DNA from: an uncultured Treponema sp.
Lineage (GTDB): Bacteria > Spirochaetota > Spirochaetia > Treponematales > Treponemataceae
Assembly: GCA_946615905.1 (NCBI GenBank)
Contig: CAMOIE010000026.1
Coordinates: 1 to 37,375, forward strand
Reading direction: 5' to 3'
DNA length: 37,375 bases
Shown here: piece after piece, positions 8,121-17,936 of the stretch
How the letters are laid out: each line of letters begins with the position of its first letter
Numbering within the stretch: the first letter of the stretch is position 1
Program-made: the position numbers and the translations under genes
The notes under the pieces: generated by a model
Databases searched by the model: none
Seen by the model: the letters and a program-made list of their open reading frames with translations, nothing else
What the model was told of the DNA's origin: nothing

Positions 8121-8228
8121 GCTCCAAAAGGAGCCTTCAATACCATCATTTCAGACTTAAATCTGAAAGTGCCCAACTCCACCGGATTTCCCGGCTGACC
8201 TCATGAATATTTTTCCGAGCGGAAAAAT
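8121..8228 (-). promoter_or_regulatory. Four tandem stem-loops in the rpsK-rpoA gap
   Basis: Stems are ATTTTTCCG/CGGAAAAAT (8209-8228), CCGG/CCGG (8182-8194), TTTCAGA/TCTGAAA (8149-8168) and GCTCC/GGAGC with an AAAA loop (8121-8134). None is followed by a strong U-run, so they look more like processing, stability or translational-control elements than a terminator. The last stem ends about 24 bases before the rpoA start. Confidence 0.6.
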
Positions 8229-8253
8229 CATAAGATTTCTCCGCCCTAAAATA

Positions 8254-8634
8254 TTACATGCTGCGTGTCTTGCGAGGGCGGCATCCATTATGGGGAATCG
8301 GAGTAACATCAGAAATTGATTTTACTTTGAGTCCCAAGTTGCCGAGAGCGCGAACAGCGTTTTCACGTCCTGCGCCCGGTCCCTTTACAAATACATGAAC
8401 TTCACGCAGACCATAGCTTACTGCCTTCTGAACAGCTGTTTCTGCAACTGTCTGGGCGGCAAACGGAGTTGATTTTTTTGCTCCGCGGAAACCAAGTCCG
8501 CCGGAAGATGCCCATGCTAAGGCATTTCCGTTCAAATCTGTAATAGTTACGATAGTATTGTTGAACGTAGCCTGGATATAAACGTTTCCTTCGTATACGC
8601 TCTTCTTTTCCTTTCGCTTTTTTACGGTTGCCAT
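8254..8634 (-). CDS. rpsK: Small-subunit ribosomal protein S11
   Basis: 126 residues, normal length. It binds 16S rRNA in the platform and lines the mRNA exit path. Family sequence [20 protein letters not shown] and the C-terminal [15 protein letters not shown] are present. GGAGG precedes the ATG, and the gene follows rpsM by 16 bases. Confidence 0.98.
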   Translation of the reverse strand: MATVKKRKEKKSVYEGNVYIQATFNNTIVTITDLNGNALAWASSGGLGFRGAKKSTPFAAQTVAETAVQKAVSYGLREVHVFVKGPGAGRENAVRALGNLGLKVKSISDVTPIPHNGCRPRKTRSM

Positions 8635-8650
8635 TGATTATTCCTCCGTA

Positions 8651-9022
8651 TCAGACTGCCTTTTTCTTGTTAGCAACAGTCTTCTTCTTGCCCTTGCGTG
8701 TGCGGGAATTTGTGCGAGTACGCTGTCCGCGTACAGGAAGTCCCTTGCGGTGGCGAAGACCACGATAACAACCAATGTCCATAAGGCGCTTAATGTTAAG
8801 ACCGATTTCTGAGCGCAAATGTCCTTCGACTTTGTACTCAGCGTCGATGATAGTGCGGAGCTTTGTCTGCTCGTCCTGATCAAGGTCATTCAACATTTTT
8901 GTGGGTTCAATTTTAGCTTTTTCGCAGATTGCGCGCGCTGATGAACGTCCGATTCCGTAAATATAAGTCAATGCAACAACGACATGTTTGTTTGGGAGGT
9001 CAACTCCCGCAATTCGAGCCAT
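8651..9022 (-). CDS. rpsM: Small-subunit ribosomal protein S13
   Basis: 123 residues. It sits in the head of the small subunit and contacts the P-site tRNA and large subunit bridges. It begins [20 protein letters not shown] and contains [20 protein letters not shown], followed by a lysine-rich C-terminus. GGAG precedes the ATG. rpmJ ends ten bases upstream. Confidence 0.98.
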   Translation of the reverse strand: MARIAGVDLPNKHVVVALTYIYGIGRSSARAICEKAKIEPTKMLNDLDQDEQTKLRTIIDAEYKVEGHLRSEIGLNIKRLMDIGCYRGLRHRKGLPVRGQRTRTNSRTRKGKKKTVANKKKAV

Positions 9023-9032
9023 CTGTTACTCC

Positions 9033-9146
9033 TCAACCCTGCTTCTGCTTGTGCTTGGGATTACTGCAAATGATGCGGACAACACCGTTGCGTTTGATAA
9101 CCTTACACTTATCGCAAATGGGCTTTACACTGGTTCGTACTTTCAT
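9033..9146 (-). CDS. rpmJ: Large-subunit ribosomal protein L36 (zinc type)
   Basis: 37 residues. The protein starts [20 protein letters not shown] and ends [13 protein letters not shown]11, C14, C27 and H32 form the zinc site of the C+ form of L36. AGGGGGA precedes the ATG. It is the first gene after the secY terminator, so it likely heads the alpha-operon transcript. infA, which often lies just before it, is not present. Confidence 0.96.
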   Translation of the reverse strand: MKVRTSVKPICDKCKVIKRNGVVRIICSNPKHKQKQG

Positions 9147-9215
9147 AAAAGTCCCCCTGGGATAGCATAATTTTCCGGCCATGGCAGTTCGCAATGAACT
9201 ACAGTCGGAGACAAA

Positions 9216-9244
9216 ACTATACTACAAATCCCAATCTTGTTCTA
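9216..9244 (-). promoter_or_regulatory. Candidate promoter of the rpmJ-rplQ unit
   Basis: TATAGT (9216-9221) has TAGAAC (9239-9244) 17 bases upstream on the minus strand. The -35 match is poor. A promoter is expected here because secY is followed by a strong terminator and rpmJ lies 70 bases downstream. Confidence 0.35.
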
Positions 9245-9276
9245 CTCCGTAGAGAGAAAAACTGTAAAAAAATCGC

Positions 9277-9312
9277 AAAAAAATCCTGAAAAAACGAATT
9301 TTTCAGGATTTT
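9277..9312 (-). terminator. Rho-independent terminator after secY
   Basis: A perfect stem of about 14 bp (arms 9280-9293 and 9299-9312) with a 5-base loop is followed on the minus strand by a run of seven U residues (9277-9283). It begins 17 bases past the secY stop and separates the tuf-S10-spc unit from the alpha unit. Confidence 0.9.
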
Positions 9313-9328
9313 GCACTTATTGCGCATT

Positions 9329-10663
9329 CTACAGATTACGTCCGCGGAGCTTTCCTCTTCTTACCAATCCATCTGAATGATGCATTTTCAGAAGAGCTTC
9401 AACCTGACTCATTGTATCGAGGTCAACTCCGACAAGAATCAAAAGTGAGGTTCCGCCCATCAACATTGAAATTGACTGGGGGAATCCAAACAGATTTTGG
9501 ATAATTGTCGGCAGCACTGCTAGAGCCGCCAAATACAATGAACCCGGAAGAATCAGACGGTTTAAAACCTTCTGCAAGTATTCTTCGGTTTTATCGGTGC
9601 GGATTCCTGGAATGGAACCGCCGTTCTCACGAATGTTCTTCGCGATTTCAATGGGGTTCAGGATAACCTGTGTGTAGAAGTATGCGAAAAATATGATGAG
9701 AAGAACCAACAAAATATTATACCACCAACCGGTCGGTGTTAAAATCCCGGCGAGTTTTGAAACCCATCTGGGAGCGTTAACGCCTGCGCCAAGGCTGGAG
9801 ACAATCTGGAGCGGGAAAGTCAAGAAAGAAGAAGCAAAGATGATTGGAATGACTCCCGACGGATTGATTTTAAACGGAATATAAGTGCTCTGTCCGCCGT
9901 ACATTTTGCGTCCGACAACACGTTTTGCATAATGAACCGGAATCTTGCGTTCACCCTGCTGCTCAAAAACAACAAGCGCAATAATAGCCAAGAACATCAA
10001 CACAACAACGATTGCGAATACAGCATTGATTTCCTTTGAGCGGATTCTTGAACCAAGTTCAAAAACCGCGTGGGGAAGACGGGCAACGATACCAGCGAAA
10101 ATCAGCATTGAGATGCCGTTTCCGATACCGTGAGCAGTAATCTGATCGCCGAGCCAAACAGTAATCATGGCACCGGTTGTTACCGTAAGCATCGCAAGCA
10201 GTTTAAAGCCAAGCTGGCTTTCCAGAATGATAGCACCCGGAATTGAGTTGGCATAAACTGTCACCGCCAAAGACTGAATCAGACATACAAAAACTGTACC
10301 GATTCTAGTCCAAGCGGCAACCTTGCGCTGCCCACCCTCTTCCTGCGCGACCTTTTTGAGGCCGGGGAAGATGATAAGGGCAAGCTGCAGAATAATCTGC
10401 GTTGAAACATACGGCATAACACCCAGCATGAAAACTGAGAAATTGGAGAATGCGCCGCCGGCAAAGAAGTCCATGTAGCTGGCAAACGCGTTTCTGTTTT
10501 TTGATGCCAAGTCATTGAAGTAAGCGAGAAGTTTAGCGGCATCAATTCCCGGGATAGTCAGCACACATCCAAGGCGGAAAACGACCAAGACTACAAAAGT
10601 AAAGAACATGCGGTCACGCAATTCTTTAATTCTGAACATATTTACAATTGGATTGTTTGCCAT
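9329..10663 (-). CDS. secY: Protein translocase subunit SecY
   Basis: 444 residues with ten membrane segments. It forms the channel of the Sec translocon with SecE. It begins MANNPIVNMFRIKELRDRM; the plug/TM2 region GGAFSNFSVFMLGVMPYVST and the cytoplasmic loop SIPGIRTDKTEEYLQKVLNR are typical. The ATG at 10663 has GGGGA at the right distance; a TTG four codons earlier lies inside that site and is rejected. It lies 15 bases after rplO and is the last gene before a terminator. Confidence 0.97.
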   Translation of the reverse strand: MANNPIVNMFRIKELRDRMFFTFVVLVVFRLGCVLTIPGIDAAKLLAYFNDLASKNRNAFASYMDFFAGGAFSNFSVFMLGVMPYVSTQIILQLALIIFPGLKKVAQEEGGQRKVAAWTRIGTVFVCLIQSLAVTVYANSIPGAIILESQLGFKLLAMLTVTTGAMITVWLGDQITAHGIGNGISMLIFAGIVARLPHAVFELGSRIRSKEINAVFAIVVVLMFLAIIALVVFEQQGERKIPVHYAKRVVGRKMYGGQSTYIPFKINPSGVIPIIFASSFLTFPLQIVSSLGAGVNAPRWVSKLAGILTPTGWWYNILLVLLIIFFAYFYTQVILNPIEIAKNIRENGGSIPGIRTDKTEEYLQKVLNRLILPGSLYLAALAVLPTIIQNLFGFPQSISMLMGGTSLLILVGVDLDTMSQVEALLKMHHSDGLVRRGKLRGRNL

Positions 10664-10678
10664 CTGTTTCCCCAATTT

Positions 10679-11200
10679 TTACTTTTTTTCTTCAGCTTTT
10701 TTAGCCGCTTTCTTTTCTGCTTTTTTTGCAGGCTTCTCAGCCTCTTCAGCTACTTCTGTAACTTTGAGAGAACCGCCAGCCTTTTCAATTTTTTCTTTAG
10801 CAGAAGCAGAAGCCTTGGCAACTGTAACGTTAAGTTTCTTTTTCAGGTCGCCTGAACCAAGAACCTTTACGCTTTCTTTTTCGCTACCAATCAAGCCTTT
10901 TGCTGCGAGTGATGCATTGTCAACTGTCTCACCGTCAGAGAATTTCTCTTCGAGAGAAGCAATATTGACAACAGCGTACTCTTTTCTGAACGGGTAGTTC
11001 TTGAAACCGCGGTGAGCGATGCGGCGGTAAAGGGGCATCTGGCCGCCTTCAAATCCGACGTATGTCTTTCCGCCTGAGCGTGACTGCTGTCCTTTGTTTC
11101 CTTTTCCGGCAGTTGTGCCACGGCCTGATGAAGAACCGCGTCCAACAATGCGCTTTTTCTTATTTGCGCCTTCAGGTGCGTTCAAAATAAAATCTGCCAT
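10679..11200 (-). CDS. rplO: Large-subunit ribosomal protein L15 with tail
   Basis: 173 residues, about 25 more than common for L15. The core holds the glycine-rich RNA-binding N-terminus (KKRIVGRGSSSGRGTTAGKG) and GFEGGQMPLYRRIAHRGFKN. From about residue 148 it ends in a Lys/Ala/Glu tail (EKPAKKAEKKAAKKAEEKK). The start overlaps the rpmD stop by one base (TAATG). Confidence 0.97.
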   Translation of the reverse strand: MADFILNAPEGANKKKRIVGRGSSSGRGTTAGKGNKGQQSRSGGKTYVGFEGGQMPLYRRIAHRGFKNYPFRKEYAVVNIASLEEKFSDGETVDNASLAAKGLIGSEKESVKVLGSGDLKKKLNVTVAKASASAKEKIEKAGGSLKVTEVAEEAEKPAKKAEKKAAKKAEEKK

Positions 11201-11385
11201 TACTTTGCCTCCTCAACTGTAACAAGGTGAGCAACAGAGCGGATCATTCCACGGATAACCGCAGTATCATCCTGAACCACTGAAGAATTCATTTTGCCAA
11301 GACCAAGGCTTTTAACCGTTGCAACTTTTGCGGGTTTCTGGCCGATTGTACTCCTGACGAGTGTAATCTTAAGTTTCTTTGCCAT
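11200..11385 (-). CDS. rpmD: Large-subunit ribosomal protein L30
   Basis: 61 residues, starting [20 protein letters not shown]. The ATG at 11385 has GTGGGG upstream; the earlier in-frame GTG lies inside rpsE and is not favoured. It lies two bases after the rpsE stop and overlaps rplO by one base. Confidence 0.96.
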   Translation of the reverse strand: MAKKLKITLVRSTIGQKPAKVATVKSLGLGKMNSSVVQDDTAVIRGMIRSVAHLVTVEEAK

Positions 11386-11387
11386 AA

Positions 11388-11903
11388 TTAACCCCACATT
11401 TCCTGCAGAGACTTACCTCTGTTAGAAGCGACTTTCTTTGCATCCATCAAGTGAGCGAGTGCATCAAAAGTTGCGCGTACAACGTTCACAGGGCTTGAAG
11501 AGCCGAGTGACTTAGAAATAATGTCAGTTGCTCCGATTGCATCCATGATAGCGCGAACTGTACCACCAGCGATGATTCCAGTTCCAGGGCAAGCCGGCTT
11601 CAAAAGGATTGAAGATGACTTGTAGTTTCCTGTCATTTCATGGGGCAGAGTTCCGTTTTTAACCGGAACTTCAACCATGTTGCGTTTTGCACGGTCAGTT
11701 GACTTTCTGATAGCCTCAGAAACATCATTTGCCTTGCCGAAACCGTAACCTGCACGGCCTTTTCCGTCACCGACTACTGTCAGCGCTGAGAAAGACATTC
11801 TGCGTCCGCCTTTGACGGTCTTAGATGTGCGGTTCAGTCTGACAAGTTTCTCGATGAACTCTTTCTGGTCTCTGTCTTTATCAAACTTATTCTGGCGTTC
11901 CAT
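11388..11903 (-). CDS. rpsE: Small-subunit ribosomal protein S5
   Basis: 171 residues. It shapes decoding accuracy at the base of the small-subunit head. The double-stranded RNA-binding part ([20 protein letters not shown]) and the C-terminal [18 protein letters not shown] are present. AGGAGA precedes the ATG. It starts eight bases after rplR. Confidence 0.98.
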   Translation of the reverse strand: MERQNKFDKDRDQKEFIEKLVRLNRTSKTVKGGRRMSFSALTVVGDGKGRAGYGFGKANDVSEAIRKSTDRAKRNMVEVPVKNGTLPHEMTGNYKSSSILLKPACPGTGIIAGGTVRAIMDAIGATDIISKSLGSSSPVNVVRATFDALAHLMDAKKVASNRGKSLQEMWG

Positions 11904-11911
11904 AGACTCTC

Positions 11912-12274
11912 CTAGAATTTAATCCCGGCTTTGCGGGTTCCATCTGCAAGGGCCTTTACAACACCGTGATACAAATATCCGTTGCGGTCGAAAACTACAG
12001 TCGTGATATTCTTTTCCTTGAGGCGGTTTCCGAAAGCTTCGCCGAGTTTGGCGGCGCCCTCAGTATTCGGTTTCAAGGAAGCGAAATCCTTTTCCAATGT
12101 GGAAATGGCGGCCAGAGTCGTACCCTCGTCATCATTAATAACCTGAGCATAGAGATTGCAGTTGCTTCTTGTAACTGTCATTCTCGGGCGTTCAGCTGTA
12201 CCGTAAACATTCTTGCGAATGTGAACCTTGCGGTGCAGGCGTTTTCTTGCTTTGTCATTAAGTTTCTTTAACAT
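11912..12274 (-). CDS. rplR: Large-subunit ribosomal protein L18
   Basis: 120 residues. It binds 5S rRNA with L5. The basic N-terminus ([20 protein letters not shown]) and the C-terminal [23 protein letters not shown] are characteristic. It starts ten bases after rplF. Confidence 0.97.
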   Translation of the reverse strand: MLKKLNDKARKRLHRKVHIRKNVYGTAERPRMTVTRSNCNLYAQVINDDEGTTLAAISTLEKDFASLKPNTEGAAKLGEAFGNRLKEKNITTVVFDRNGYLYHGVVKALADGTRKAGIKF

Positions 12275-12284
12275 GTGCTACACC

Positions 12285-12824
12285 TTATTTAACGCCGGTC
12301 TTACCGACTTTGCGTCTAATGACTTCAGTTTCGTAGCGGATTCCCTTTCCTTTATAGGGTTCGGGTTTGCGCAATTTGCGAATCTGAGCACTGAATTCTC
12401 CAACTTTCTGCTTGTCGATGCCTGCAATTGTTACCTTGCCCTGAGCATCAGCTGTAACAGTAAGTCCCTCAGGAATGATTGCGATGAAGTCAGATGAATA
12501 TCCGAGGTTCATTACAAGTTCCTTTCCCTTGACTTCGGCGCGGTATCCAACGCCAGTGATAACCAAGGTCTTTGAGAATCCGGTTGTAACACCAGTGACC
12601 ATGTTGTGAATCAAGTTGCGGTAAAGGCCATGAGCCGCATTCGCATTCTTTGACTCACTTGTCGGAGTTACTACGAGTTCGTTGTCCTTCACTTCGACTT
12701 TAACGTCTTTTGAGAAGTTCTGTTTAAGTTCACCTTTGGGGCCTTTAACAGTGACAACGCCGTCTCCAACTGTAATTGTTACTCCCGCAGGAATAGAAAC
12801 GGGAAGTTTTCCAAGTTTAGACAT
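12285..12824 (-). CDS. rplF: Large-subunit ribosomal protein L6
   Basis: 179 residues, normal length, with two similar folds. It lies near the GTPase-binding region of the large subunit. The start [17 protein letters not shown] and the C-terminal [13 protein letters not shown] are typical. It lies 12 bases after rpsH. Confidence 0.98.
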   Translation of the reverse strand: MSKLGKLPVSIPAGVTITVGDGVVTVKGPKGELKQNFSKDVKVEVKDNELVVTPTSESKNANAAHGLYRNLIHNMVTGVTTGFSKTLVITGVGYRAEVKGKELVMNLGYSSDFIAIIPEGLTVTADAQGKVTIAGIDKQKVGEFSAQIRKLRKPEPYKGKGIRYETEVIRRKVGKTGVK

Positions 12825-12836
12825 ACTTTCCTCCTA

Positions 12837-13235
12837 TTACCAAACGGTGCAAAGAAGTTCGCCACCGACCAACTTTTCTGCTGCTTTCTTTCCAGTTGTA
12901 ACACCGGCAGAAGTTGAAACAATCAAAGTTCCGTATCCGTTGAATACGCGGGGCAAATCCTTGTAGCCAGAATACACGCGGCGTCCAGGTGTTGAAATTC
13001 TCTTCAATCCGTGGATAACCGGAGCATTTTCATTGTCATACTTCAAGAAAACGCGGATTACGGACATTCCGTCCTCCTGTACTTTCTTGAAGTTCTTGAT
13101 ATAACCTTCAGTTTTCAGAATCTTAACAATTTCAAGCTTGAGCTTTGAAGTGGGAATATCCACTTTTTCGTGGCGAGCCTGAACTGCGTTCCGAACCTTA
13201 GTCAGCATGTCTGCGATTGGGTCTGATGCACTCAT
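12837..13235 (-). CDS. rpsH: Small-subunit ribosomal protein S8
   Basis: 132 residues. It is a primary binder of 16S rRNA and, in E. coli, a translational repressor of the spc operon. It begins [23 protein letters not shown] and ends in [26 protein letters not shown], with the STSxG motif that touches rRNA. GGAGG precedes the ATG. Confidence 0.98.
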   Translation of the reverse strand: MSASDPIADMLTKVRNAVQARHEKVDIPTSKLKLEIVKILKTEGYIKNFKKVQEDGMSVIRVFLKYDNENAPVIHGLKRISTPGRRVYSGYKDLPRVFNGYGTLIVSTSAGVTTGKKAAEKLVGGELLCTVW

Positions 13236-13250
13236 TCTAATATCCTCCCA

Positions 13251-13436
13251 CTACCAGCTTGATTTTGTTACGCCCGGCAAAAGGCCTTCGCTTGCCAATT
13301 TGCGGAAGCAAATGCGGCACATCTTGAACTTGCGCAAATATCCGCGCGGGCGGCCGCAAATCTGACACCGGTTGTACTGGCGTGTGCTGTATTTCGGTGT
13401 GCGGTTTGCTTTGATTACCATTGATTTCTTAGCCAT
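13251..13436 (-). CDS. rpsN: Small-subunit ribosomal protein S14, zinc type (type Z)
   Basis: 61 residues, the short zinc-binding form. CQIC and CRIC pairs (residues about 24-27 and 40-43) bind zinc. It has [20 protein letters not shown] and the C-terminal [11 protein letters not shown]. It lies between rplE and rpsH as in most spc operons. Confidence 0.97.
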   Translation of the reverse strand: MAKKSMVIKANRTPKYSTRQYNRCQICGRPRGYLRKFKMCRICFRKLASEGLLPGVTKSSW

Positions 13437-13446
13437 GATTCCTCAC

Positions 13447-13998
13447 CTACTTTCTGAAGGGCATTCCGAACTTGGTAAGAAGCGCACGGGCTTCAGCGTC
13501 AGTCGGAGCGCTAGTTACGATAGAGATGTTCATACCAGAAATCTTAGTGATTTTGTCAAAGTCAATTTCCGGGAAGATAATCTGTTCCGTAATACCAAGA
13601 GAGAAGTTTCCGTGTCCGTCAAAGCCAGTAGCCTTGATTCCGCGGAAATCCTTAACACGGGGAAGAGCAACATTAATCAGGCGGTCCAAGAATTCATACA
13701 TCATGTTACCGCGCAATGTTACCATTACACCCACTTCATTGCCCTCACGAAGTTTAAAGTTAGCAATGCTTTTCTTTGCCTTCGTTTTTACAGCGTGCTG
13801 CCCGGTGATCGCAGTTAAGTCAGTAACTGCGGCATCAAGGAGTTTCTTGTTTGTGAGAGCTTCGCCCACGCCCATGCTTACCACAACCTTTTTGATTGCG
13901 GGAATCTGCATTACTGACGTATATCCCTGTTCCTTAAACAGTTCGGGAGCGATTGTGTCTTTATAGACTTTCTTAAGCCGTGGTACGTACTTATCCAT
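13447..13998 (-). CDS. rplE: Large-subunit ribosomal protein L5
   Basis: 183 residues. It binds 5S rRNA and contacts P-site tRNA. The start at 13998 gives [20 protein letters not shown], and its ATG overlaps the rplX stop by one base (TAATG). An in-frame codon nine residues earlier lies inside rplX and is not favoured. Family sequence [20 protein letters not shown] is present. Confidence 0.97.
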   Translation of the reverse strand: MDKYVPRLKKVYKDTIAPELFKEQGYTSVMQIPAIKKVVVSMGVGEALTNKKLLDAAVTDLTAITGQHAVKTKAKKSIANFKLREGNEVGVMVTLRGNMMYEFLDRLINVALPRVKDFRGIKATGFDGHGNFSLGITEQIIFPEIDFDKITKISGMNISIVTSAPTDAEARALLTKFGMPFRK

Positions 13999-14312
13999 TA
14001 CAGCGCTTCTCCACATTTGCGGCAAACACGAATTTTCTTGTCGCCGTCAATTTTATAGCCAACTCTTGTCGGACCGCATTTTTTGCACACGATCGCGACG
14101 TTTGAAATATGAAGCGGAGCTTCGATTTCAACGATTCCGCCTGCATCCTGCTGGGAGCGGCGTTTCATCGCTTTCTTGACGAGGTTCACGCCAGAAACGA
14201 TAACTCTATCGCTCTTGGTGATTACGCGAACAATCTGTCCGCGCTTGCCTTTGTCTTTTCCGGCAATTACCTGAACCTGATCGTCCTTATGGATTCTGAA
14301 TTTCTTGTTCAT
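13998..14312 (-). CDS. rplX: Large-subunit ribosomal protein L24
   Basis: 104 residues, starting [20 protein letters not shown], the KOW motif that starts 23S rRNA folding. The ATG at 14312 has AAGGAG 11 bases upstream; a TTG three codons earlier is too close to that site. The C-terminus carries [12 protein letters not shown]...CRKCG, a Cys pair arrangement that could bind zinc. Confidence 0.96.
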   Translation of the reverse strand: MNKKFRIHKDDQVQVIAGKDKGKRGQIVRVITKSDRVIVSGVNLVKKAMKRRSQQDAGGIVEIEAPLHISNVAIVCKKCGPTRVGYKIDGDKKIRVCRKCGEAL

Positions 14313-14327
14313 AATCTTCAATTCTCC

Positions 14328-14696
14328 TTACAGAACTTCCGGAGCAAGTGAAACAATCTTCATGAAATCCATATCACGAAGTTCACGGGCGACCGGTCCG
14401 AAAATGCGTTTGCCTTTCGGGTTCTTATCAGCATCAACGATAACGCAAGCGTTGTCATCAAAGCGGATGTAAGTTCCGTCGGGGCGGCGGTACTCTTTCG
14501 CTACGCGAACGATTACAGCCTTTTCTACGGCACCCTTTTTAATAGTCGATGTAGGAATCGCTTCCTTAATCGCAACAACAACAATGTCACCGATACCGGC
14601 ATAGCGGCGGTGTGAGCCGCCCAATACCTTGATTACCTGAGCGAGCTTAGCTCCGGAGTTATCGGCTACTGTCAAATTTGACTGCATCTGAAGCAT
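14328..14696 (-). CDS. rplN: Large-subunit ribosomal protein L14
   Basis: 122 residues, normal length. It begins [20 protein letters not shown] and contains [18 protein letters not shown] and the C-terminal [16 protein letters not shown] lies nine bases before the ATG. It contacts the small subunit at an intersubunit bridge. Confidence 0.98.
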   Translation of the reverse strand: MLQMQSNLTVADNSGAKLAQVIKVLGGSHRRYAGIGDIVVVAIKEAIPTSTIKKGAVEKAVIVRVAKEYRRPDGTYIRFDDNACVIVDADKNPKGKRIFGPVARELRDMDFMKIVSLAPEVL

Positions 14697-14716
14697 AATC
14701 TATAACTCCTTAAAGC

Positions 14717-14989
14717 TTATTTAGCTCTCTCAATGATTGAATCCAATCTCCAAGTCTTGTCCTTAGAAATCGGGCTGCATTCGATGATGCGAACTGTGTC
14801 GCCAATGTGGGCTTCGTTCTTTTCATCGTGTGCCTTGCACTTCTTAGTGCGGGTGACGTATTTCTTATAGAGCGTGTCCATTCTCTTTGTATCGATTGAG
14901 ACAACGATGGTTTTGTCCATCTTGTCGCTTGTTACGATACCAACGAAGGATTTCTTTCCGCCCTTCTTTGTCTGAACTTCTTCTGCCAC
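14717..14989 (-). CDS. rpsQ: Small-subunit ribosomal protein S17
   Basis: 90 residues. The OB-fold core is GIVTSDKMDKTIVVSIDTKR to GDTVRIIECSPISKDKTWRL. The start codon is GTG with GGAG upstream. It lies ten bases after rpmC. Confidence 0.97.
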   Translation of the reverse strand: MAEEVQTKKGGKKSFVGIVTSDKMDKTIVVSIDTKRMDTLYKKYVTRTKKCKAHDEKNEAHIGDTVRIIECSPISKDKTWRLDSIIERAK

Positions 14990-14999
14990 GGTTCAGCTC

Positions 15000-15212
15000 C
15001 TACTTGTTCAATCCGGCGATTTCTTTCTGCCGGATGAGCGTATTCAGTGTCGCAATCTGGCGGCGCATTGTACGCTTCTGTATCGGGTTATCTACATGGC
15101 CGATTACCATCTGGAAACGGAGATCCATGTATTTCTGTTTCATCTCGCTAAGCTCAGCCTTCAATTCGGCGTAAGACATTTCTTTTACATTCTTTTTCTT
15201 TGCATTAGCCAT
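15000..15212 (-). CDS. rpmC: Large-subunit ribosomal protein L29
   Basis: 70 residues, two helices. It lies at the peptide exit tunnel where chaperones and SRP dock. YAELKAELSEMKQKYMDLRF and IRQKEIA are typical. AAGGAG precedes the ATG. Confidence 0.96.
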   Translation of the reverse strand: MANAKKKNVKEMSYAELKAELSEMKQKYMDLRFQMVIGHVDNPIQKRTMRRQIATLNTLIRQKEIAGLNK

Positions 15213-15222
15213 ATCTTACTCC

Positions 15223-15639
15223 TTAGTCAATTGTTGGTTTGTAAGCGATTTTTGTCAAAATCGGCAGTTTGCTTGCTGCAAGCGTAAGAGCTTTTTCAGC
15301 AAGTTTAATGTCAATTCCGCCAACTTCAAACAAAATTACACCGGCTTTGATATTGGCAGCCCAGAATTCCGGAGCGCCTTTACCCTTACCCATGCGGACT
15401 TCAGCAGGTTTCTTAGAAATCGGCTTGTCAGGGAATACGCGGAGCCAAACCTTACCTTTGCGCTCAAGAGCGCGGTTGATGGCAACGCGGGCAGCCTCGA
15501 TATGCTTGGCAGCCAGCCATTTCGGTTCCAAAGCTACAAGAGCGATGTTTCCGAAATCGATATTGTTGGCGCGGGTAGCGTTTGTGTGAACCTTACCGCG
15601 CTGCACCTTACGGTGAATTACTCTTTTAGGACTAAGCAT
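15223..15639 (-). CDS. rplP: Large-subunit ribosomal protein L16
   Basis: 138 residues. It helps form the A-site side of the large subunit. It begins MLSPKRVIHRKVQRGKVHTN and contains RVFPDKPISKKPAEVRMGKG and the GAPEFWAA segment. It lies five bases after rpsC. Confidence 0.98.
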   Translation of the reverse strand: MLSPKRVIHRKVQRGKVHTNATRANNIDFGNIALVALEPKWLAAKHIEAARVAINRALERKGKVWLRVFPDKPISKKPAEVRMGKGKGAPEFWAANIKAGVILFEVGGIDIKLAEKALTLAASKLPILTKIAYKPTID

Positions 15640-15644
15640 TTACG

Positions 15645-16418
15645 TTACTCCTTGGAAGAATTCGCCGCGCGTGCAGGGCGTTTGGCTCTGGGTTTGTCGT
15701 CAGAACCGTGCTCACGGTCAGATTTCTCTGAGCGGTCGCGGCGCGGCTTGCGGACGAGCTGTCCGGCGTCTTCATTCTGTTCGTGACCGTAGTTCATTCC
15801 GTTGTAAACCCAAACCTTTACACCGATTTTACCGTATGTCGTGTGGGCTTCGAATGTACCATAGTCAATGTCTGCGCGAAGAGTGTGAAGAGGAACGCGT
15901 CCGAGCTTCATTTCTTCTGTGCGCTTCATTTCAGCACCACCAAGACGTCCAGCCAAGCGAATTTTAATTCCCTGAGCGCCGCCTTTCATGGCGTTGGCGG
16001 TAGACTGCTTAAGAGCCTTGCGGAAAGAACCGCGACCCATAAGCTGACGACCGACATTCTGTGCAATCAAAGAAGCGTTAACGTCTGCACGTTTAACTTC
16101 CTTAATCTTAATCTGAACTTTTTTTGTCAGCTGAGCCTGAATATCAGCGCTGATTTTTTCAATATTAGCGCCTTTCAGACCGATAATTACACCCGGGCGG
16201 GCAGTGTGAATAACGATTGTTACACGCTGCGGATGGCGGATGATTTCAATTTCTGCAATGTCTGCATTCTGGCATTCAGGAAGACTTTTAACCAAATTGC
16301 GGATTTTGATGTCTTCCAAAACGAGGTCAGCATATTCGCGAGAATCTGCATACCAGCGTGATGCCCAAGTCTTGTTTACGCCAAGGCGCAAACCGATAGG
16401 ATTTACTTTCTGACCCAC
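15645..16418 (-). CDS. rpsC: Small-subunit ribosomal protein S3 with charged tail
   Basis: 257 residues, starting with GTG as (M)[20 protein letters not shown], with GGGGGA upstream. The longer open frame overlaps rplV and is rejected. A KH domain (about residues 40-105, [10 protein letters not shown]) and the C-terminal domain ([20 protein letters not shown]) are present. S3 lines the mRNA entry tunnel. After about residue 213 there is an extended charged tail ([20 protein letters not shown]). Confidence 0.97.
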   Translation of the reverse strand: MGQKVNPIGLRLGVNKTWASRWYADSREYADLVLEDIKIRNLVKSLPECQNADIAEIEIIRHPQRVTIVIHTARPGVIIGLKGANIEKISADIQAQLTKKVQIKIKEVKRADVNASLIAQNVGRQLMGRGSFRKALKQSTANAMKGGAQGIKIRLAGRLGGAEMKRTEEMKLGRVPLHTLRADIDYGTFEAHTTYGKIGVKVWVYNGMNYGHEQNEDAGQLVRKPRRDRSEKSDREHGSDDKPRAKRPARAANSSKE

Positions 16419-16419
16419 T

Positions 16420-16776
16420 TTATTCCCCCGCCTTTTCGTCAACAATGACTGTGATATGGCACATACGGCGCAAAAGCTGGTCGGCACGTCCACGGGCGCG
16501 GAACCAAACTCTCTTCAGTCTCGGACCTTCGTCGATGCGGATTTCCTTGACATAAAGCATATCTTCATCAAGATTCTTGTTTCTGTCCAAAGCGTTAGAT
16601 GCTGCTGACTTAAGAGTTTTCTTAATCAGTCTTGCACCTTTCTGCGGCATATTTTCAAGAATCGCCATAGCCTGTGTATAAGGCTTGCGGTTTATTACAT
16701 GAGCTACAGGACGAACCTTTGTAGGTGATGCAATAAGGAATTTAGTTGTGGCTTTATAACCTTTATTTTCAGTCAT
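16420..16776 (-). CDS. rplV: Large-subunit ribosomal protein L22
   Basis: 118 residues. Its beta hairpin reaches into the exit tunnel. The ATG at 16776 has GAGGTGG at the right distance; the earlier GTG overlaps that site. The sequence [20 protein letters not shown] and C-terminal [19 protein letters not shown] are typical. Confidence 0.96.
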   Translation of the reverse strand: MTENKGYKATTKFLIASPTKVRPVAHVINRKPYTQAMAILENMPQKGARLIKKTLKSAASNALDRNKNLDEDMLYVKEIRIDEGPRLKRVWFRARGRADQLLRRMCHITVIVDEKAGE

Positions 16777-16787
16777 ATCATCCACCT

Positions 16788-17069
16788 CTATTTAGCAGCG
16801 GCAGTTTTATCTGAGCCGCCGTGTCCCTTGAAAATACGAGTGGGAGCAAATTCGCCGAGCTTGTGGCCGACGAGGTTTTCCGTTACGTAAACAGGAACCC
16901 AAGTTTTGCCGTTGTAAACACTGATTGTGTTTCCAACCATTTCAGGAATGATCGTAGAGCAGCGTGAATAAGTCTTAATCAACTTCTTCTCTGACTCTTT
17001 GTTCATTTCAATTACTTTCTTATAAAGACTCTTTTCAATAAAGGGTCCTTTCTTAACCGATCTTGACAC
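16788..17069 (-). CDS. rpsS: Small-subunit ribosomal protein S19
   Basis: 93 residues, starting with GTG as (M)[19 protein letters not shown], with GGAG upstream. It binds 16S rRNA in the head with S13. [20 protein letters not shown] and [18 protein letters not shown] are conserved. Confidence 0.98.
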   Translation of the reverse strand: MSRSVKKGPFIEKSLYKKVIEMNKESEKKLIKTYSRCSTIIPEMVGNTISVYNGKTWVPVYVTENLVGHKLGEFAPTRIFKGHGGSDKTAAAK

Positions 17070-17086
17070 CGTTAACTCCTATGCAA

Positions 17087-17911
17087 CTACTTCGTGCGGC
17101 GTGAAACAATGAAACGACTTGAGGTCTTTCTCTTGTTGCGCGTCTTGTAACCACGGCAAGGCTGTCCCCAAGGAGTAACAGGCTGGTGTCCTTTTCCGGC
17201 ACCTTCACCACCACCAAGCGGGTGATCTACAGGGTTCATAGCCATACCACGAACTGTCGGGCGGATACCTCTCCAGCGGTTGCGTCCTGCTTTTCCAAGC
17301 TGGGCGTTCATGCGGTCTTCGTTTCCGACGACACCGATTGTAGCATAACACTTACCAAGAACACGGCGAGTTTCGCTTGACGGAAGACGGATAACAACAT
17401 AGTCACCATCTTTTGCTGCAACGAGAGCAGAAGCTCCAGCTGAGCGGGCAAGCTGTCCACCGCGGCCGAGTGTCAACTCGATGTTATGAACAGTGAATCC
17501 GACAGGAATCGCTTCCAAAGGAAGAGCGTTTCCAACAGTCGGGGCTGCGTTCTCACCAGAAAGAATCTTCTGTCCAACGACAAGACCTTTCGGAGCGATG
17601 ATGTAGCGTTTTTCACCGTCTGCGTAAGCAACCAAAGCGATGTTAGCTGAGCGGTTCGGGTCATATTCAATTGTCTTGACTGTTCCCGGAATTCCGTGCT
17701 TATCGCGTTTGAAATCGATTATACGATACTTTCTTTTATGGCCGCCGCCCTGGTGACGTACAGAAATACGTCCACCCTGTCCACGGCCGCCTTTTGAATT
17801 GAGACCTGATACCAGACTTTTTTCGGGTTTATCGGTTGTCAGTTCTTCTCTTACCAAATCAATACGGGTACGAGTACCTGCTGAATATGGTTTAAAAACT
17901 TTAAGAGCCAT
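17087..17911 (-). CDS. rplB: Large-subunit ribosomal protein L2
   Basis: 274 residues, normal length. It is near the peptidyl transferase centre and supports subunit joining. It begins [20 protein letters not shown]. The C-terminal segment [17 protein letters not shown] includes the conserved histidine region tied to peptide bond formation. It lies 25 bases after rplW. Confidence 0.98.
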   Translation of the reverse strand: MALKVFKPYSAGTRTRIDLVREELTTDKPEKSLVSGLNSKGGRGQGGRISVRHQGGGHKRKYRIIDFKRDKHGIPGTVKTIEYDPNRSANIALVAYADGEKRYIIAPKGLVVGQKILSGENAAPTVGNALPLEAIPVGFTVHNIELTLGRGGQLARSAGASALVAAKDGDYVVIRLPSSETRRVLGKCYATIGVVGNEDRMNAQLGKAGRNRWRGIRPTVRGMAMNPVDHPLGGGEGAGKGHQPVTPWGQPCRGYKTRNKRKTSSRFIVSRRTK

Positions 17912-17936
17912 CTGGTTCCCCTTAATTTACAAAGGC

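Noticed and set aside
8121..8134. GCTCC-AAAA-GGAGC as a terminator after rpsK
   Set aside because: No U-run follows, and rpoA and rplQ depend on readthrough.
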